Below the pieces are notes generated by a model, which worked only from the letters and a program-made list of their open reading frames with translations, had not been told where the DNA came from and did not search any database. Shown here piece after piece: positions 8,263-17,462 of a DNA stretch of 64,000 nucleotides. Origin of the DNA: Bacteroidaceae bacterium (GTDB lineage: Bacteria; Bacteroidota; Bacteroidia; Bacteroidales; Bacteroidaceae); contig JAFUYT010000024.1 in assembly GCA_017470425.1 (NCBI GenBank), forward strand, positions 1 through 64,000. Direction: 5' to 3'. A program made the position numbers and the translations under genes. Position 1 is the stretch's first letter. Each line of letters starts with the position of its first letter.

Positions 8263-9615
8263 CTATTTTAGCCAGATTCCTGTTGCTTTTCCCTTGACAA
8301 TCTTTTGATATTGTATATAGTTGACGATGAGGCCGGGCAAGTTGACGGCACACATCACGATGAGCAGGCTATTGATGTCGTGCGTCATCCTTCCAAAATA
8401 GAGCGCCAATGGGATATACACCACTGAAGCAGTGATGGTGAGGATGAGTTGCAGGCGTAACACTCCGATGCCATTGAGCACGAAAGAGTATCTCATGCTC
8501 AGCAGGATGATGAACTGATAGATGGCAGAGATCAGCGTGATGGAGAAGGGCACGAACGCCTGCCCCTGAATCCAGATGTCATATACGAAGCCTGAAAGCA
8601 CCGTCATCAGCGTGATGAGTGCCAGGATAGAGAGCATGATGATGTTCAGGATCTTGTTCGCATGTCTGATCCATGCGTAGTCCTTCCGTGCGTAGGCATC
8701 GGTGGTGGCAGTCCAGAAAGGCACGCAAATGATGGTGAACAGCGTCATCGTGAGGGCGAAGTAGCGATGGGCAATCTGATAAGGGGTCACCATCTCGGGC
8801 GTGAAGAGATGGGAGATGAGAATGTTGGAAGTGAAGAAGAGGACGACACCCGGTATCTGCAGGAGGAAAAACTTGATGCCCAAAGAGAATAATTCCCTGG
8901 CAGCTCCCATGCTTACAAACTTGATGGAGGGGCGCAGCGCTTTGTATTTACCCATAAAGGTGATGGGGTAGCATATCAGGTAAACCACGAGCGGTGCCCC
9001 TGTGTCGATCAGTGCTATCAGCAGCATGGAGTGGCTACCCTGGAGATAGACGATATAGGTACCTATCAGTATCAGGGTGCTCCCGAGGCTTCCCATCAGA
9101 TTGTTGACGGCAGGCAGCTGAAGTCCCATATAGAAGTTCCCCAGGAACTTGAACACGAAAGTCGCACCCACCAGAATCGTGGCAGCCACAACGACAGTTG
9201 TAAGGTTGCTCACCCTTTGGCTATCGACATTGAAAACGCTATATGTGTCGCCCAGCAGTTCGAGGGCTATCAGTACGCACAGCACGGGGACGATGATGCC
9301 AATGAGCATGGCCAGAGTGGAAGATACCATCTCCCGTGCCTTGGCCGTGTCGTCCTGAGCCATGCAGACGGCCAGCTTGTTGCGCAGTCCGTTGCCCAGT
9401 CCGATGTCTAAGTTGTCTATCCACAGCAGCACGGAACTGATGGTAAGCCACACCCCGTTCTCATACACACCGAGACAGGACAGCGTGAGCGGCACAAGCG
9501 CCAGTTGCACCAGTGCAGACCACGCCTTGATGAAGAACGACGCCAGCACGTTCTTCTTGATAAGCGCAGTACGTGAATTACCTGTCGTTAATCCTTTCCA
9601 GTGTGTTTTCATCAT
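8263..9615 (-). CDS. Wzx-like polysaccharide flippase (MOP superfamily)
   Basis: About 450 residues with twelve or more hydrophobic segments, for example LTISSVLLWIDNLDIGLGNG near the N-terminus, a pattern typical of Wzx/RfbX flippases. It should move the undecaprenyl-linked repeat unit from the inner to the outer face of the cytoplasmic membrane. I start at ATG 9615 (or the adjacent ATG 9612); the frame extends to 9720, but that part lies inside the upstream gene and reads as non-native sequence. The chosen start still overlaps the Wzz-Wzy gene by 38 bases, suggesting coupled translation. With Wzy and Wzz next to it, the pathway is Wzx/Wzy-dependent rather than an ABC or synthase route. Confidence 0.88.
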   Translation of the reverse strand: MMKTHWKGLTTGNSRTALIKKNVLASFFIKAWSALVQLALVPLTLSCLGVYENGVWLTISSVLLWIDNLDIGLGNGLRNKLAVCMAQDDTAKAREMVSSTLAMLIGIIVPVLCVLIALELLGDTYSVFNVDSQRVSNLTTVVVAATILVGATFVFKFLGNFYMGLQLPAVNNLMGSLGSTLILIGTYIVYLQGSHSMLLIALIDTGAPLVVYLICYPITFMGKYKALRPSIKFVSMGAARELFSLGIKFFLLQIPGVVLFFTSNILISHLFTPEMVTPYQIAHRYFALTMTLFTIICVPFWTATTDAYARKDYAWIRHANKILNIIMLSILALITLMTVLSGFVYDIWIQGQAFVPFSITLISAIYQFIILLSMRYSFVLNGIGVLRLQLILTITASVVYIPLALYFGRMTHDINSLLIVMCAVNLPGLIVNYIQYQKIVKGKATGIWLK

Positions 9616-11746
9616 TATTGTGAACCAAAAGTGGGGATGCCCGTTTACTGTTATAACTGAATCCAACGAAGCGCTGATGTACCAGCAACATAAAGAATAC
9701 GAACTGACTGAACTGTACAAGATTCAGGAAGAGGTTCTCTTGGTAGAACTGTAGGGTAAGGAGATAAACCAGATATGTGTAAATGGCTTTTCCCACAGCA
9801 TTCCCATTTTTGTAAAGGCGGTACATCCAACCGGAAAGGATGCCATATATCAAGGCAAAGAATGCTATGCCCCTGTATTTGAAATCTTCGAAGAAAGGCT
9901 GGAAAATGGTATAGACGTTGGTGGATATGGGCACAAACACAAAGTCCTGCAATTTTTCATTGACCACAAAGCTGCCGAATCCCCATTTGTTCAATAGCTT
10001 ATAGACTGCCTCAAAGGTATGTGAGCCTGGCTGCAGGGATATGTCCTGGACAACCGTGCCGAAAGCGACGGGAGGGGAGAGCACATACATGACGAAGAAA
10101 TCGACGAGGGTCGTGTCCTCTGCATATTGGCTTTCATCTCCGGCGCGTGACAGGTTAATGGCGAAAAACAACATAACGATGATGCCCAATGACAGCACGA
10201 CAGAACGCATTCGCACAAGTCGTTTCTCGTATAATACAAACAGCGTGATGATGATGATATAGAACAGCATACCTTTCTCCATGATGGCAAAAGCGTTCAT
10301 GAACGCCATGCAATAGACGGTGATCAATTTCCACAGCGGGATGCACGGGTAGCGCCAGAGGGCCATGATGAGAAGAGCCTGGTTCAAGACGTACGAGAGG
10401 CTGAGATAGCCGAAACTCTCGTTGCCGTGAACAGCAAAAACGCGAATGTTGGAAATCATGTCCTCTGTACCAAACTGAGAGACAATCTTCAGGATGGAAT
10501 ACAGATAGAGTGGGGTGATGACTACTGAGATGGCGAAGAAGAAGTTGAATATAAGCGTGTTGAAGGGCACCGTCACCATCCGTGTACGGACGCTTTGCGG
10601 AAGTCTGGGAAGTACGTTGAATGTGGCGAAAGAGGAGGTACAGAAGATGGTCAGCCACAATGCAAGGCAGATGTAAAACTGCCTGCTCAGCGGGTACAGC
10701 TCATCTGCCTCAATATACAATCCGGTAAGTATAGCTGCCCAGATCCCTATCGTGATGGCCCAGGGTGAGAAGGCGTTGCCGTACTGTATTTTCCGCCCGG
10801 AGTTGTCAACGAAGAGGTAAAGCACTGCGAGCGTGGTGAGCAGCAGCGTGACGACGAGGAACGAAAGGATGTTGACCGCATATTGGGGATTTGACGGGCT
10901 TACCGGCACTGATGCCCTCTTCAGCGTATAGAACGACGGTGATTTCTTCGTCAGCAGCGTCTGTGAGCGGAGACATTGCTGCTTGAGAATCAGATAGGTG
11001 CTATAAGCTGAGTTCTTGTCGTTCTCCAAAGTCTTTAGGTGGCTGCTCTCATCGGCTTTGTGGGTCTTTGAATGTGCTTCCTTATAATCGGCAAATAGTT
11101 TCTGACGGAAGAGATAATCATTCCTCGCTTCGTCGCAAGCATCTTTAAGATACTCATATCTCTGCCTCGCTATATAGGCTCTCTTCGTGGAAATGAACTC
11201 CTGCAAGTGGCTGCAAACGCTGTCCACCATGACGGCACTGACCACGGGGTCGGGATCGACGACCTGGATTGTAATCGTCTGCTTCTTCGGGACGACCCTA
11301 TACCTGATACACTTCCTGATCTCGCTGAGTGCCTCTTCATCGTCGCTCTCATATTCACGCAGGCTCCACCAGGGGCGGCGATGGTTCCCTTTTACGTACT
11401 CGAGGTAGCTTGTGCCATAGCCGGGTATGCGTACTTGTGACATACTGATGGCAAACTCGCGTGAGTCTATCTGTTGGGCATAGATCTCCACATCGTTGAT
11501 GCCTTTGTTCCATGACTCCTTGTCATTGTACCATTCTTGGGAATGATTCAGTCCTATGAGAACATCAAGCTCCGAGCTCTCGTCTATAAGCACTGACTCG
11601 GCAGTATAAGCCGTAGGTAGGCTGATGGAATAAAGAAGGCTGACGACGATGCTCAAGGTGCATGTCACGGCATAGATTCCAAGGATTCTGCACCGCCTTT
11701 CCCTCCCTTTCCATTGTGCGAAACGCCTTTTCATGCCGATGCCCAT
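9578..11746 (-). CDS. Wzz-Wzy fusion: chain-length regulator joined to O-antigen-type polymerase
   Basis: One uninterrupted frame of 722 residues. Residues 21-42 form a first membrane helix; 43-288 are a periplasmic region with a long charged helical part; a proline motif ASVPVSPSNPQ (278-288) leads into a second helix at 291-313. This is the complete layout of a Wzz polysaccharide co-polymerase, and the region aligns with the separate Wzz next to it (shared PWW, VV..SVCSHLQ/EVVRKQLQ, Y...L.D.A..EY). Residues 325-690 then hold about ten further hydrophobic segments, with NLSRAGDESQ and NVYTIFQPFFEDFKYRG, typical of Wzy polymerases. The start is ATG 11746, after the Wzz stop; ATG 11734 is an alternative. 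Wzy and Wzz are normally separate proteins that act together, so the fusion would fix them at 1:1. No other Wzy is in the operon. Confidence 0.85.
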   Translation of the reverse strand: MGIGMKRRFAQWKGRERRCRILGIYAVTCTLSIVVSLLYSISLPTAYTAESVLIDESSELDVLIGLNHSQEWYNDKESWNKGINDVEIYAQQIDSREFAISMSQVRIPGYGTSYLEYVKGNHRRPWWSLREYESDDEEALSEIRKCIRYRVVPKKQTITIQVVDPDPVVSAVMVDSVCSHLQEFISTKRAYIARQRYEYLKDACDEARNDYLFRQKLFADYKEAHSKTHKADESSHLKTLENDKNSAYSTYLILKQQCLRSQTLLTKKSPSFYTLKRASVPVSPSNPQYAVNILSFLVVTLLLTTLAVLYLFVDNSGRKIQYGNAFSPWAITIGIWAAILTGLYIEADELYPLSRQFYICLALWLTIFCTSSFATFNVLPRLPQSVRTRMVTVPFNTLIFNFFFAISVVITPLYLYSILKIVSQFGTEDMISNIRVFAVHGNESFGYLSLSYVLNQALLIMALWRYPCIPLWKLITVYCMAFMNAFAIMEKGMLFYIIIITLFVLYEKRLVRMRSVVLSLGIIVMLFFAINLSRAGDESQYAEDTTLVDFFVMYVLSPPVAFGTVVQDISLQPGSHTFEAVYKLLNKWGFGSFVVNEKLQDFVFVPISTNVYTIFQPFFEDFKYRGIAFFALIYGILSGWMYRLYKNGNAVGKAIYTYLVYLLTLQFYQENLFLNLVQFSQFVFFMLLVHQRFVGFSYNSKRASPLLVHNNDENTLERINDR

Positions 11747-11753
11747 TGCCTGA

Positions 11754-12818
11754 TTATTGTTGCCAGGAGAAAGTGAAAAGCTGTTTACGGTTGCGGTAGG
11801 CGATCAAGAGCAGATAGGCTCCCATGACCAGCACCTCAAAGGCAAACAGTATGATGATTTTTTTTGTGTTACTATGCTTCAGGGGAACGGTGGCCATCTT
11901 GACGATTGTAAAGGCAGGCGTGCGTTCCTGAACCTTTGCTTTCGTAATTTGCAGCTGTTCCGAAAGCTGTCTATAGGCTTCGTATTTCAGTATCATCTCA
12001 TTTTCCAGTCCTTCCCTCTTCATGTTGTAAGAAGGGAGGAAGGTTTTCTGGTTGGCATCGCTGAATTGCGAGTATGCTTTTCTCGCTGCCTCATATTCCG
12101 TGAAAGCCTGGTCGCAAAGGCCTTGAATATACTCCATATCCGAACGTGCCTTGTTGGTGCGGTAGTTGGTGATGAAGACCTGCAGCTGCTTCCTTACGAC
12201 TTCTGTCATCGTGGCGGCGATCAGCGGGTCCTGGGCTGTCACCTCTATGGAGATGACGTTTGTCTTCTTGTCCACACCACAATTGATGTTCGCCGATATG
12301 GCTTTGACAACGTCGTCCTGTTCTTTTGTCAACATAAAGGGATCTGGGGCACCGCCGTGCTGCCGGGTGCCTCCTTCTGCTTTGGGTAGCAGGCTTTTCA
12401 TCCATCCTATCGGCAGCATCCACCAAGGGGTTTTCTGCCTGTTCTTTATATAGTCATAATAAGTGGTACGCAAGGTGCTGTCTTGAGAAACCACCTCGAC
12501 ATCAAACAGACTCACCAAGAAATCGTTCGACCGAATCAAGTCCGGGTATATTTCCGGGTATAAAGCATCACCGCCGGTAGCCATATTTAAGTTCAGACCC
12601 ACCATATCTGCCAGCGAAGTGAAGCTGCCGAATCCGTTAGCTACCGACGATTCTGGCGACAGTGTAACATTCGACTTGTATATCCGTGGTATGCTGAAAC
12701 TCACGATAACAGCTACAATGGCGGTAACAAGAAAGCATGTGACAAGTGCTTTCTTCTTGTTCGCAATGATGCTGATGAGCTCTCGTATATGAATGTTTAT
12801 TAGTTTCTTTGAAGTCAT
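11754..12818 (-). CDS. Wzz chain-length determinant, stand-alone
   Basis: A 354-residue inner-membrane protein with two helices (about 24-44 and 318-340) and a periplasmic domain between them. A long coiled region spans about 215-300. The proline-containing stretch ATVPLKHSNTKK lies just before the second helix, as in the polysaccharide co-polymerase family. There is no tyrosine kinase domain, unlike Wzc. It should set the length of the polymer and connect polymerase and exporter. It is a paralogue of the N-terminal part of the fusion protein downstream, so the operon carries two Wzz modules of different sequence that could form mixed rings. Confidence 0.9.
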   Translation of the reverse strand: MTSKKLINIHIRELISIIANKKKALVTCFLVTAIVAVIVSFSIPRIYKSNVTLSPESSVANGFGSFTSLADMVGLNLNMATGGDALYPEIYPDLIRSNDFLVSLFDVEVVSQDSTLRTTYYDYIKNRQKTPWWMLPIGWMKSLLPKAEGGTRQHGGAPDPFMLTKEQDDVVKAISANINCGVDKKTNVISIEVTAQDPLIAATMTEVVRKQLQVFITNYRTNKARSDMEYIQGLCDQAFTEYEAARKAYSQFSDANQKTFLPSYNMKREGLENEMILKYEAYRQLSEQLQITKAKVQERTPAFTIVKMATVPLKHSNTKKIIILFAFEVLVMGAYLLLIAYRNRKQLFTFSWQQ

Positions 12819-12842
12819 GTCTTTTACTTAAAAGGAACGTGT

Positions 12843-15260
12843 TTACATCTTTGTCAAAGCTACGATCATAGTGGCGAGGCTGGTGAGAGAGGTGCCTATG
12901 CCTAACCATTGGCTGAGGGCATTGGGATTGCGCGGAGCCTTCGAGGGCACCACAATCTCGCAGCCAGGCTCTACCTTGGCTTTGCGGGCTATGGCCATCG
13001 TGCCATTCTGATAGACAATATAGGAATTGCGTTTCTTGGCACGGTTCCCGAATCCGCCGGCCTGCTCTACATAATATTTGTAACTCTTTCCCTCCTCGAA
13101 CGCGACAGTATTAGGCAGATTGACGTCGCCACTGATCCGGACAGTATGGTTGAAGCGGGGAACTATCAGACGGTCGCCGTCAACAAGTTCAATGTCCTGC
13201 GTGGAGCCGGGATGGGCCAATGCCTCATCCAGACGGATTCCGATGGTATAGGTCTCGCTCATCTCTATCTTGTCAAGATTGACAGAGTCACGGCCGTCTG
13301 CACTCTGGCGGGCCAGTTCCACAACCTGGAGCATACGGGCCTTTTCATCTTCGGTCATCTGGCGAATCAGACGGGCACCACGGACATAACTGCCGGGAAT
13401 CACTCCACCGGCAGCACGGATGACATCGGAGAGGCGCTGGTTCTTCTTCTCCATGGTATAGCCGCCCTGGAAAGCCACCTCGCCTTCTACATTCACACGG
13501 ATGGGATCCTGGTGAATCGGGCTCTTACGGACTTCTACGATGTCGTATGGCTGAAGGATAAAATGTTCTGCACTGTTTGGCCCGTCCTTCAAGGACAGGC
13601 TGAAAGTCTGGGCCAGGTCAAGGCCTGCCTCAGTCGCATCTGCATCACGAAGCTGGCGGAACACATCAACCTTCACTGTCGAAGCTGCATCCGTAAGACC
13701 GCCCGCCTGAAGAATCAGGTCTTTGGCGGACATGTTGTCAGCATATTCGTACGTTCCCGGGAAAATTACTTCGCCGCCAATGGTAAAGGTGCGGAAGTTC
13801 TGGTGCTCGGCCAATGTGGGGATGAACAGGACATCCTCGTTTTTCAATGGGATGTCGGCTTCGGTCCCATTCATGATGGCCTCGATATTTATTGAGAGCA
13901 CTTCCTGGGTGCGGTTGGGTTTCAAACGGCGCATAACCGCGTGTGTTGTCATCGCCTCCTCGGTTAAGCCAGACGCTGTCTCAATGAGCGTGCGTACACT
14001 GTTTACCTTGTTGCCCAGCTGATACATGCCAGGGCGGAATACAGCGCCTTTCACCTCTACCATGTTCTTGTAGCGGTCTAAGATGGGACTGACAATCACT
14101 TGGTCACCGTCGGTAACCTTGAAGTTAGAGAAATCGAATTCTTCTACGTTATAGACACTCTTCATGTCTTCGTTGCGAAGCACACAGACCAGCTTCTTAT
14201 AGGCATTGTCGGCGAAGCCGCCACTATATTTAAATAAGGTAAAGAGGCTTTCATCGGCTTTCATCTCGTATGCCATAGGGCGTTTCACACAGCCGGAGAT
14301 TTCAACAATGCTCTCGTAGGTACCAACCTGAATGACATCGTTATCCTCCAGGCGGACATTGCCGGCCAGACGGCCATTCAGGATGAACTCGTAAACATCG
14401 ACTGTCGAAATCTGGCGCCCCTGACGGAACACCTTGATACTTCGCAGGGTTCCGAGGCTGTTGATGCCACCGGCACGATAGAGGGCATGGAACACGGTGG
14501 CAAAGGCTGAGAGGGTGTAGGTGCCTGGCACTTGGACCTCCCCCATGACGTTGACCATGATGGTACGGGTCTGGCCAAGTGATATCTTAATCTGCGAACT
14601 CGCGAAATAGGCGCCAACGCGACTGCGGATGTGACTCTGGGCAGCAGCTACGGTGAGGCCGCCGACATGGACTGGTCCGAAATCTGGAATGGTAATGTCG
14701 CCATCGGGACTGATGGTCAGCGAAAGGCTCTCCTGTGAAGCGCCATAGATATCGACTATCAACTGGTCGCCTGGCCCCAATACATAGTTTTGCGGCGTGG
14801 CGATGTTCATCTGGGGCTCAAAAGTGAGTAGCTGATTATTGAAAATATCACGACCGAAAACACGCTTGCCCGACGGAGCCAATGGCTCCTGGACAACATC
14901 GGGGGTATCGGCGCTCGGGGGAGTGACGCTTTCGACATCAGTCACTTCATTATTCTTGCGCATACGATCCGTCGCAGCAGAAATAGCATCATCGACCGGG
15001 GCGTCCATGCCCCCCTGCGTAATCTGCATGGCATACTGCTGCCGAATACGCTGAATCTGCTGCAACGTGGCACCTTTTTGTATCAGGTGTGCCGCAATTT
15101 CAGACTCAGAAGTGCCAGCATCCTTCTCTTTGATGGCCATTTTGAGTACTTCTTGGTCGCTCATGCTCTGCGCCCGGCAAACAGTAGTAAAAGCAAATGA
15201 GCATAAAATAAGGAGAGATATAATTTTCCCGTGGAACTCTCTGTTGATTGTCGTCTTCAT
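12843..15260 (-). CDS. Wza-like outer membrane polysaccharide exporter with six SLBB repeats
   Basis: About 805 residues from ATG 15260 (the upstream ATG at 15281 would overlap the promoter box). A signal peptide ends near VCRAQ. The Poly_export domain reads YVLGPGDQLIVDIYG, LTISPDGDITIPDFGPVHVGG. Six SLBB-type repeats follow, each with a form of V.V.GEV..PGTY (VNVMGEV, VEISGCV, VEVKGAV, FTIGGEV, VNVEGEV, VRISGDV). E. coli Wza is about 380 residues with two SLBB domains, so this is the long form usual in Bacteroidota. A hydrophobic end, LGIGTSLTSLATMIVAL, may be the membrane-inserting helix. It is the first gene of the nine-gene operon. Confidence 0.9.
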   Translation of the reverse strand: MKTTINREFHGKIISLLILCSFAFTTVCRAQSMSDQEVLKMAIKEKDAGTSESEIAAHLIQKGATLQQIQRIRQQYAMQITQGGMDAPVDDAISAATDRMRKNNEVTDVESVTPPSADTPDVVQEPLAPSGKRVFGRDIFNNQLLTFEPQMNIATPQNYVLGPGDQLIVDIYGASQESLSLTISPDGDITIPDFGPVHVGGLTVAAAQSHIRSRVGAYFASSQIKISLGQTRTIMVNVMGEVQVPGTYTLSAFATVFHALYRAGGINSLGTLRSIKVFRQGRQISTVDVYEFILNGRLAGNVRLEDNDVIQVGTYESIVEISGCVKRPMAYEMKADESLFTLFKYSGGFADNAYKKLVCVLRNEDMKSVYNVEEFDFSNFKVTDGDQVIVSPILDRYKNMVEVKGAVFRPGMYQLGNKVNSVRTLIETASGLTEEAMTTHAVMRRLKPNRTQEVLSINIEAIMNGTEADIPLKNEDVLFIPTLAEHQNFRTFTIGGEVIFPGTYEYADNMSAKDLILQAGGLTDAASTVKVDVFRQLRDADATEAGLDLAQTFSLSLKDGPNSAEHFILQPYDIVEVRKSPIHQDPIRVNVEGEVAFQGGYTMEKKNQRLSDVIRAAGGVIPGSYVRGARLIRQMTEDEKARMLQVVELARQSADGRDSVNLDKIEMSETYTIGIRLDEALAHPGSTQDIELVDGDRLIVPRFNHTVRISGDVNLPNTVAFEEGKSYKYYVEQAGGFGNRAKKRNSYIVYQNGTMAIARKAKVEPGCEIVVPSKAPRNPNALSQWLGIGTSLTSLATMIVALTKM

Positions 15261-15279
15261 TATTTCTGTTTTAAGGTGC

Positions 15280-15287
15280 AAAGATAC
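15280..15287 (-). promoter_or_regulatory. -7 promoter box TATCTTTG of the exopolysaccharide operon
   Basis: The minus strand reads TATCTTTG, an exact TAnnTTTG, 19 bases before ATG 15260. No clear -33 TTTG is present. It would drive the whole operon from 15260 to 3428. Confidence 0.6.
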
Positions 15288-15373
15288 ATAGACTTGATTT
15301 GTTTGTCTCTTCTCTCCTCGTTAAAAGATGTTAATCGACTCAAATAAGTGCATGATTCTGGTAAACATTTGAG

Positions 15374-15381
15374 TAACTTTG
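15374..15381 (+). promoter_or_regulatory. -7 promoter box TAACTTTG, possibly giving a leaderless mRNA
   Basis: An exact TAnnTTTG ends only 4 bases before ATG 15386. As transcription in Bacteroidota usually starts about 5-7 bases after this box, the fucosidase mRNA would begin at or next to its start codon. Confidence 0.55.
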
Positions 15382-15385
15382 CGCC

Positions 15386-16684
15386 ATGAAACGAGGATTG
15401 TTGATTATCACGGGCTTGGCGATGCTGGTGGCATCGGCCGCTGCCCAATATGTGCCGACGGCCGAGAACATGGCGGCACGCCGCGAGTTCGAGGGCTTCC
15501 GCTTCGGCATCTTCCTGCACTGGGGCATCTACAGCGAGTTCGCCCAGGGCGAGTGGTATCTGAACAGCGGCCTGCGCCATGAGGAATACGCCAAGGCTGC
15601 CTCGTGCTTCTATCCCGTTCGCTTCGACGCCGGAGCATGGGTGCGGGCCATCAAGGAGTCCGGCGCCCGCTACATCACCTTCACCAGCCGCCACCACGAT
15701 GGCTTCTCGATGTTCAAGACCGAGACCGGCCCCTACAACATCGTGGATGCCACGCCCTTCCGGCGCGATGTCGTCCAGGAGCTGGCCGACGCCTGCGTGC
15801 GTGAGGGCGTGCGCCTGCATCTTTATTATTCCATCCTCGACTGGATGCGACCGGACTACCCGCTGGGGCGCACGGGGCTGAAGACGCGCACGGCCGTGGC
15901 ACCCGACTACGACAGCTACTTCGCCTTCATGAAGACGCAGGTGTGGGAGCTGCTGACCCGCTACCCGCAGGTCGGCGCCCTGTGGTTCGACGGCTACTGG
16001 GACCACGACAGCGACAGCATCCCCTTTGACTGGCGGATGCCAGAGTTCTACCGCTACATCCACGCACTGCGTCCCGCCTGCCTCATCGGCAACAACCACC
16101 ATATCGCGCCCATCGAGGGCGAGGACTTCCAGATGTTCGAGCGCGACCTCCCTGGCGAGAACACCGCAGGACTCTCCGGGCAGGAGGTCAGCCGCCTGCC
16201 GCTGGAGATGTGCCAGACGATGAACGGGATGTGGGGCTACAAGGTGGCGGACCAGAACTATAAATCCACCGAGGAACTCATCCGTCTCATCGCTCGCGCC
16301 GCCGCCAAGGGCAGCAACCTGCTCCTCAACATCGGGCCGCAACCCAACGGCGAGCTCCCGGCCACGGCTCTCGACCGCCTTCGCGGCATCGGGCGATGGA
16401 TGCAGGTGAATGGCGAGAGCATCTACGGCACACAGGCCACCCCGCTGGCGCAGCAGCCGTGGGGCGTCACCACCCAGAAGGGGAACCGCCTCTTCCTACA
16501 TGTCTTCGCGGAGGAGGCGGCCGCCATCACGCTGCCGTGGGACGCCCGTAAGCCGCGCGCCGTCCGTGCCCTCGCCACCGGCGCTCCGCTCCCCTTCACC
16601 CTCGACCGCCGTGCCGGGAGCCTCACCGTCCAGCTTCCCGCCGAGCACGACCGCGCCGACTTCGTCATCGAAATCACCCAATAG
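15386..16684 (+). CDS. Alpha-L-fucosidase, GH29
   Basis: A 432-residue secreted enzyme with a signal peptide (residues 1-20, ending ASAAA). The GH29 catalytic barrel shows FGIFLHWGIYS (40-50), TSRHHDGFSMF (100-110) and ALWFDGYWD (198-206), where Asp202 is the expected nucleophile. NIGPQPNGELP marks the end of the barrel, and a small beta domain completes the protein. It should release alpha-linked L-fucose from host or plant glycans in the periplasm or outside. The general acid/base, which varies in position in this family, was not located with certainty. The start is fixed by the promoter box just upstream. cutC follows after 19 bases. Confidence 0.93.
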   Translation: MKRGLLIITGLAMLVASAAAQYVPTAENMAARREFEGFRFGIFLHWGIYSEFAQGEWYLNSGLRHEEYAKAASCFYPVRFDAGAWVRAIKESGARYITFTSRHHDGFSMFKTETGPYNIVDATPFRRDVVQELADACVREGVRLHLYYSILDWMRPDYPLGRTGLKTRTAVAPDYDSYFAFMKTQVWELLTRYPQVGALWFDGYWDHDSDSIPFDWRMPEFYRYIHALRPACLIGNNHHIAPIEGEDFQMFERDLPGENTAGLSGQEVSRLPLEMCQTMNGMWGYKVADQNYKSTEELIRLIARAAAKGSNLLLNIGPQPNGELPATALDRLRGIGRWMQVNGESIYGTQATPLAQQPWGVTTQKGNRLFLHVFAEEAAAITLPWDARKPRAVRALATGAPLPFTLDRRAGSLTVQLPAEHDRADFVIEITQ

Positions 16685-16703
16685 CCTTTCCATTCCGCGA
16701 GAT

Positions 16704-17429
16704 ATGTCACCACATCCTATTCTCGAAGTCTGTTGCGGGAGCCTCGGCAGTGCCGAGGCCGCTGTCGAGGGCGGCGCATGTCGCATCGAGCTCTGTGCTG
16801 CGCTGTCGCTGGACGGCCTGACGCCCTCTATCGGTCTCGTCCGTGAGCTGCGCCGTCGGTTCCCCGACCTCCTCATCCATGTCCTGATCCGTCCGCGTGA
16901 AGGCGACTTCGTTTATTCCGAGGCGGAGCTGCAGGTGATGGAGGCGGACATCCGTGCGGCCATCGATGCCGGAGCCTCCGCCATCGTCAGCGGTGCCCTC
17001 ACCGCGGAAAGTACGGTTGATGAGGATGCTACGGCTCGCCTCGTCCGTGCCGCCGCCGGCCTCCCCTTCACCTTCCATCGCGCCTTTGACAGCGTCCGTG
17101 ACCCCTTCAGCGCCCTCCGTCAGCTCCATGCCCTCGGCGTGCGCCGCATCCTCACCTCCGGCGGTGCCCCCACCGCCGAGGTCGGCATCCCCGTCCTCCG
17201 TCGCCTCGTGGAGCAAGTCGCCACCCTCAACTCCTCCCCCCACAACTCGTCTCCCCTTACCATCCTCCCCGGTGGCGGCGTCAACCGTCACAATGCAGCC
17301 CGCATCCTCCGCGAGACAGGAGCCACGGAGATTCACGGCTCCTGCTCCATCACGCTTCCCAGTGGCCTCCGCCAGACCTCTGCCGACGAAGTCCGTGCTG
17401 TACTTTGTCATCATGAGGATATGTTGTAA
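16704..17429 (+). CDS. cutC: CutC family protein
   Basis: A 241-residue TIM-barrel protein of the CutC family. Motifs include LEVCCGSLGSAEAAVEGGA, RIELCAALSLDGLTPS, IRPREGDFVYS, FHRAFDSV, ILTSGGAPTA and ILPGGGVN, and the length matches the family. The first reports linked CutC to copper homeostasis, but its biochemical role is unsettled. It begins 19 bases after the GH29 gene, so they are probably co-transcribed. An insertion-like stretch, TLNSSPHNSSPLT (about residues 174-186), is low in complexity and may come from a repeat. A 22-bp tandem array begins 33 bases after the stop. Confidence 0.93.
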   Translation: MSPHPILEVCCGSLGSAEAAVEGGACRIELCAALSLDGLTPSIGLVRELRRRFPDLLIHVLIRPREGDFVYSEAELQVMEADIRAAIDAGASAIVSGALTAESTVDEDATARLVRAAAGLPFTFHRAFDSVRDPFSALRQLHALGVRRILTSGGAPTAEVGIPVLRRLVEQVATLNSSPHNSSPLTILPGGGVNRHNAARILRETGATEIHGSCSITLPSGLRQTSADEVRAVLCHHEDML

Positions 17430-17462
17430 ACATTTGACAAAGTACAGGTGTACTACCGTCGG

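Noticed and set aside
15260-16342. A 360-codon minus-strand frame opposite the fucosidase
   Set aside because: Shadow of the GH29 gene; it would also cover both divergent promoters.
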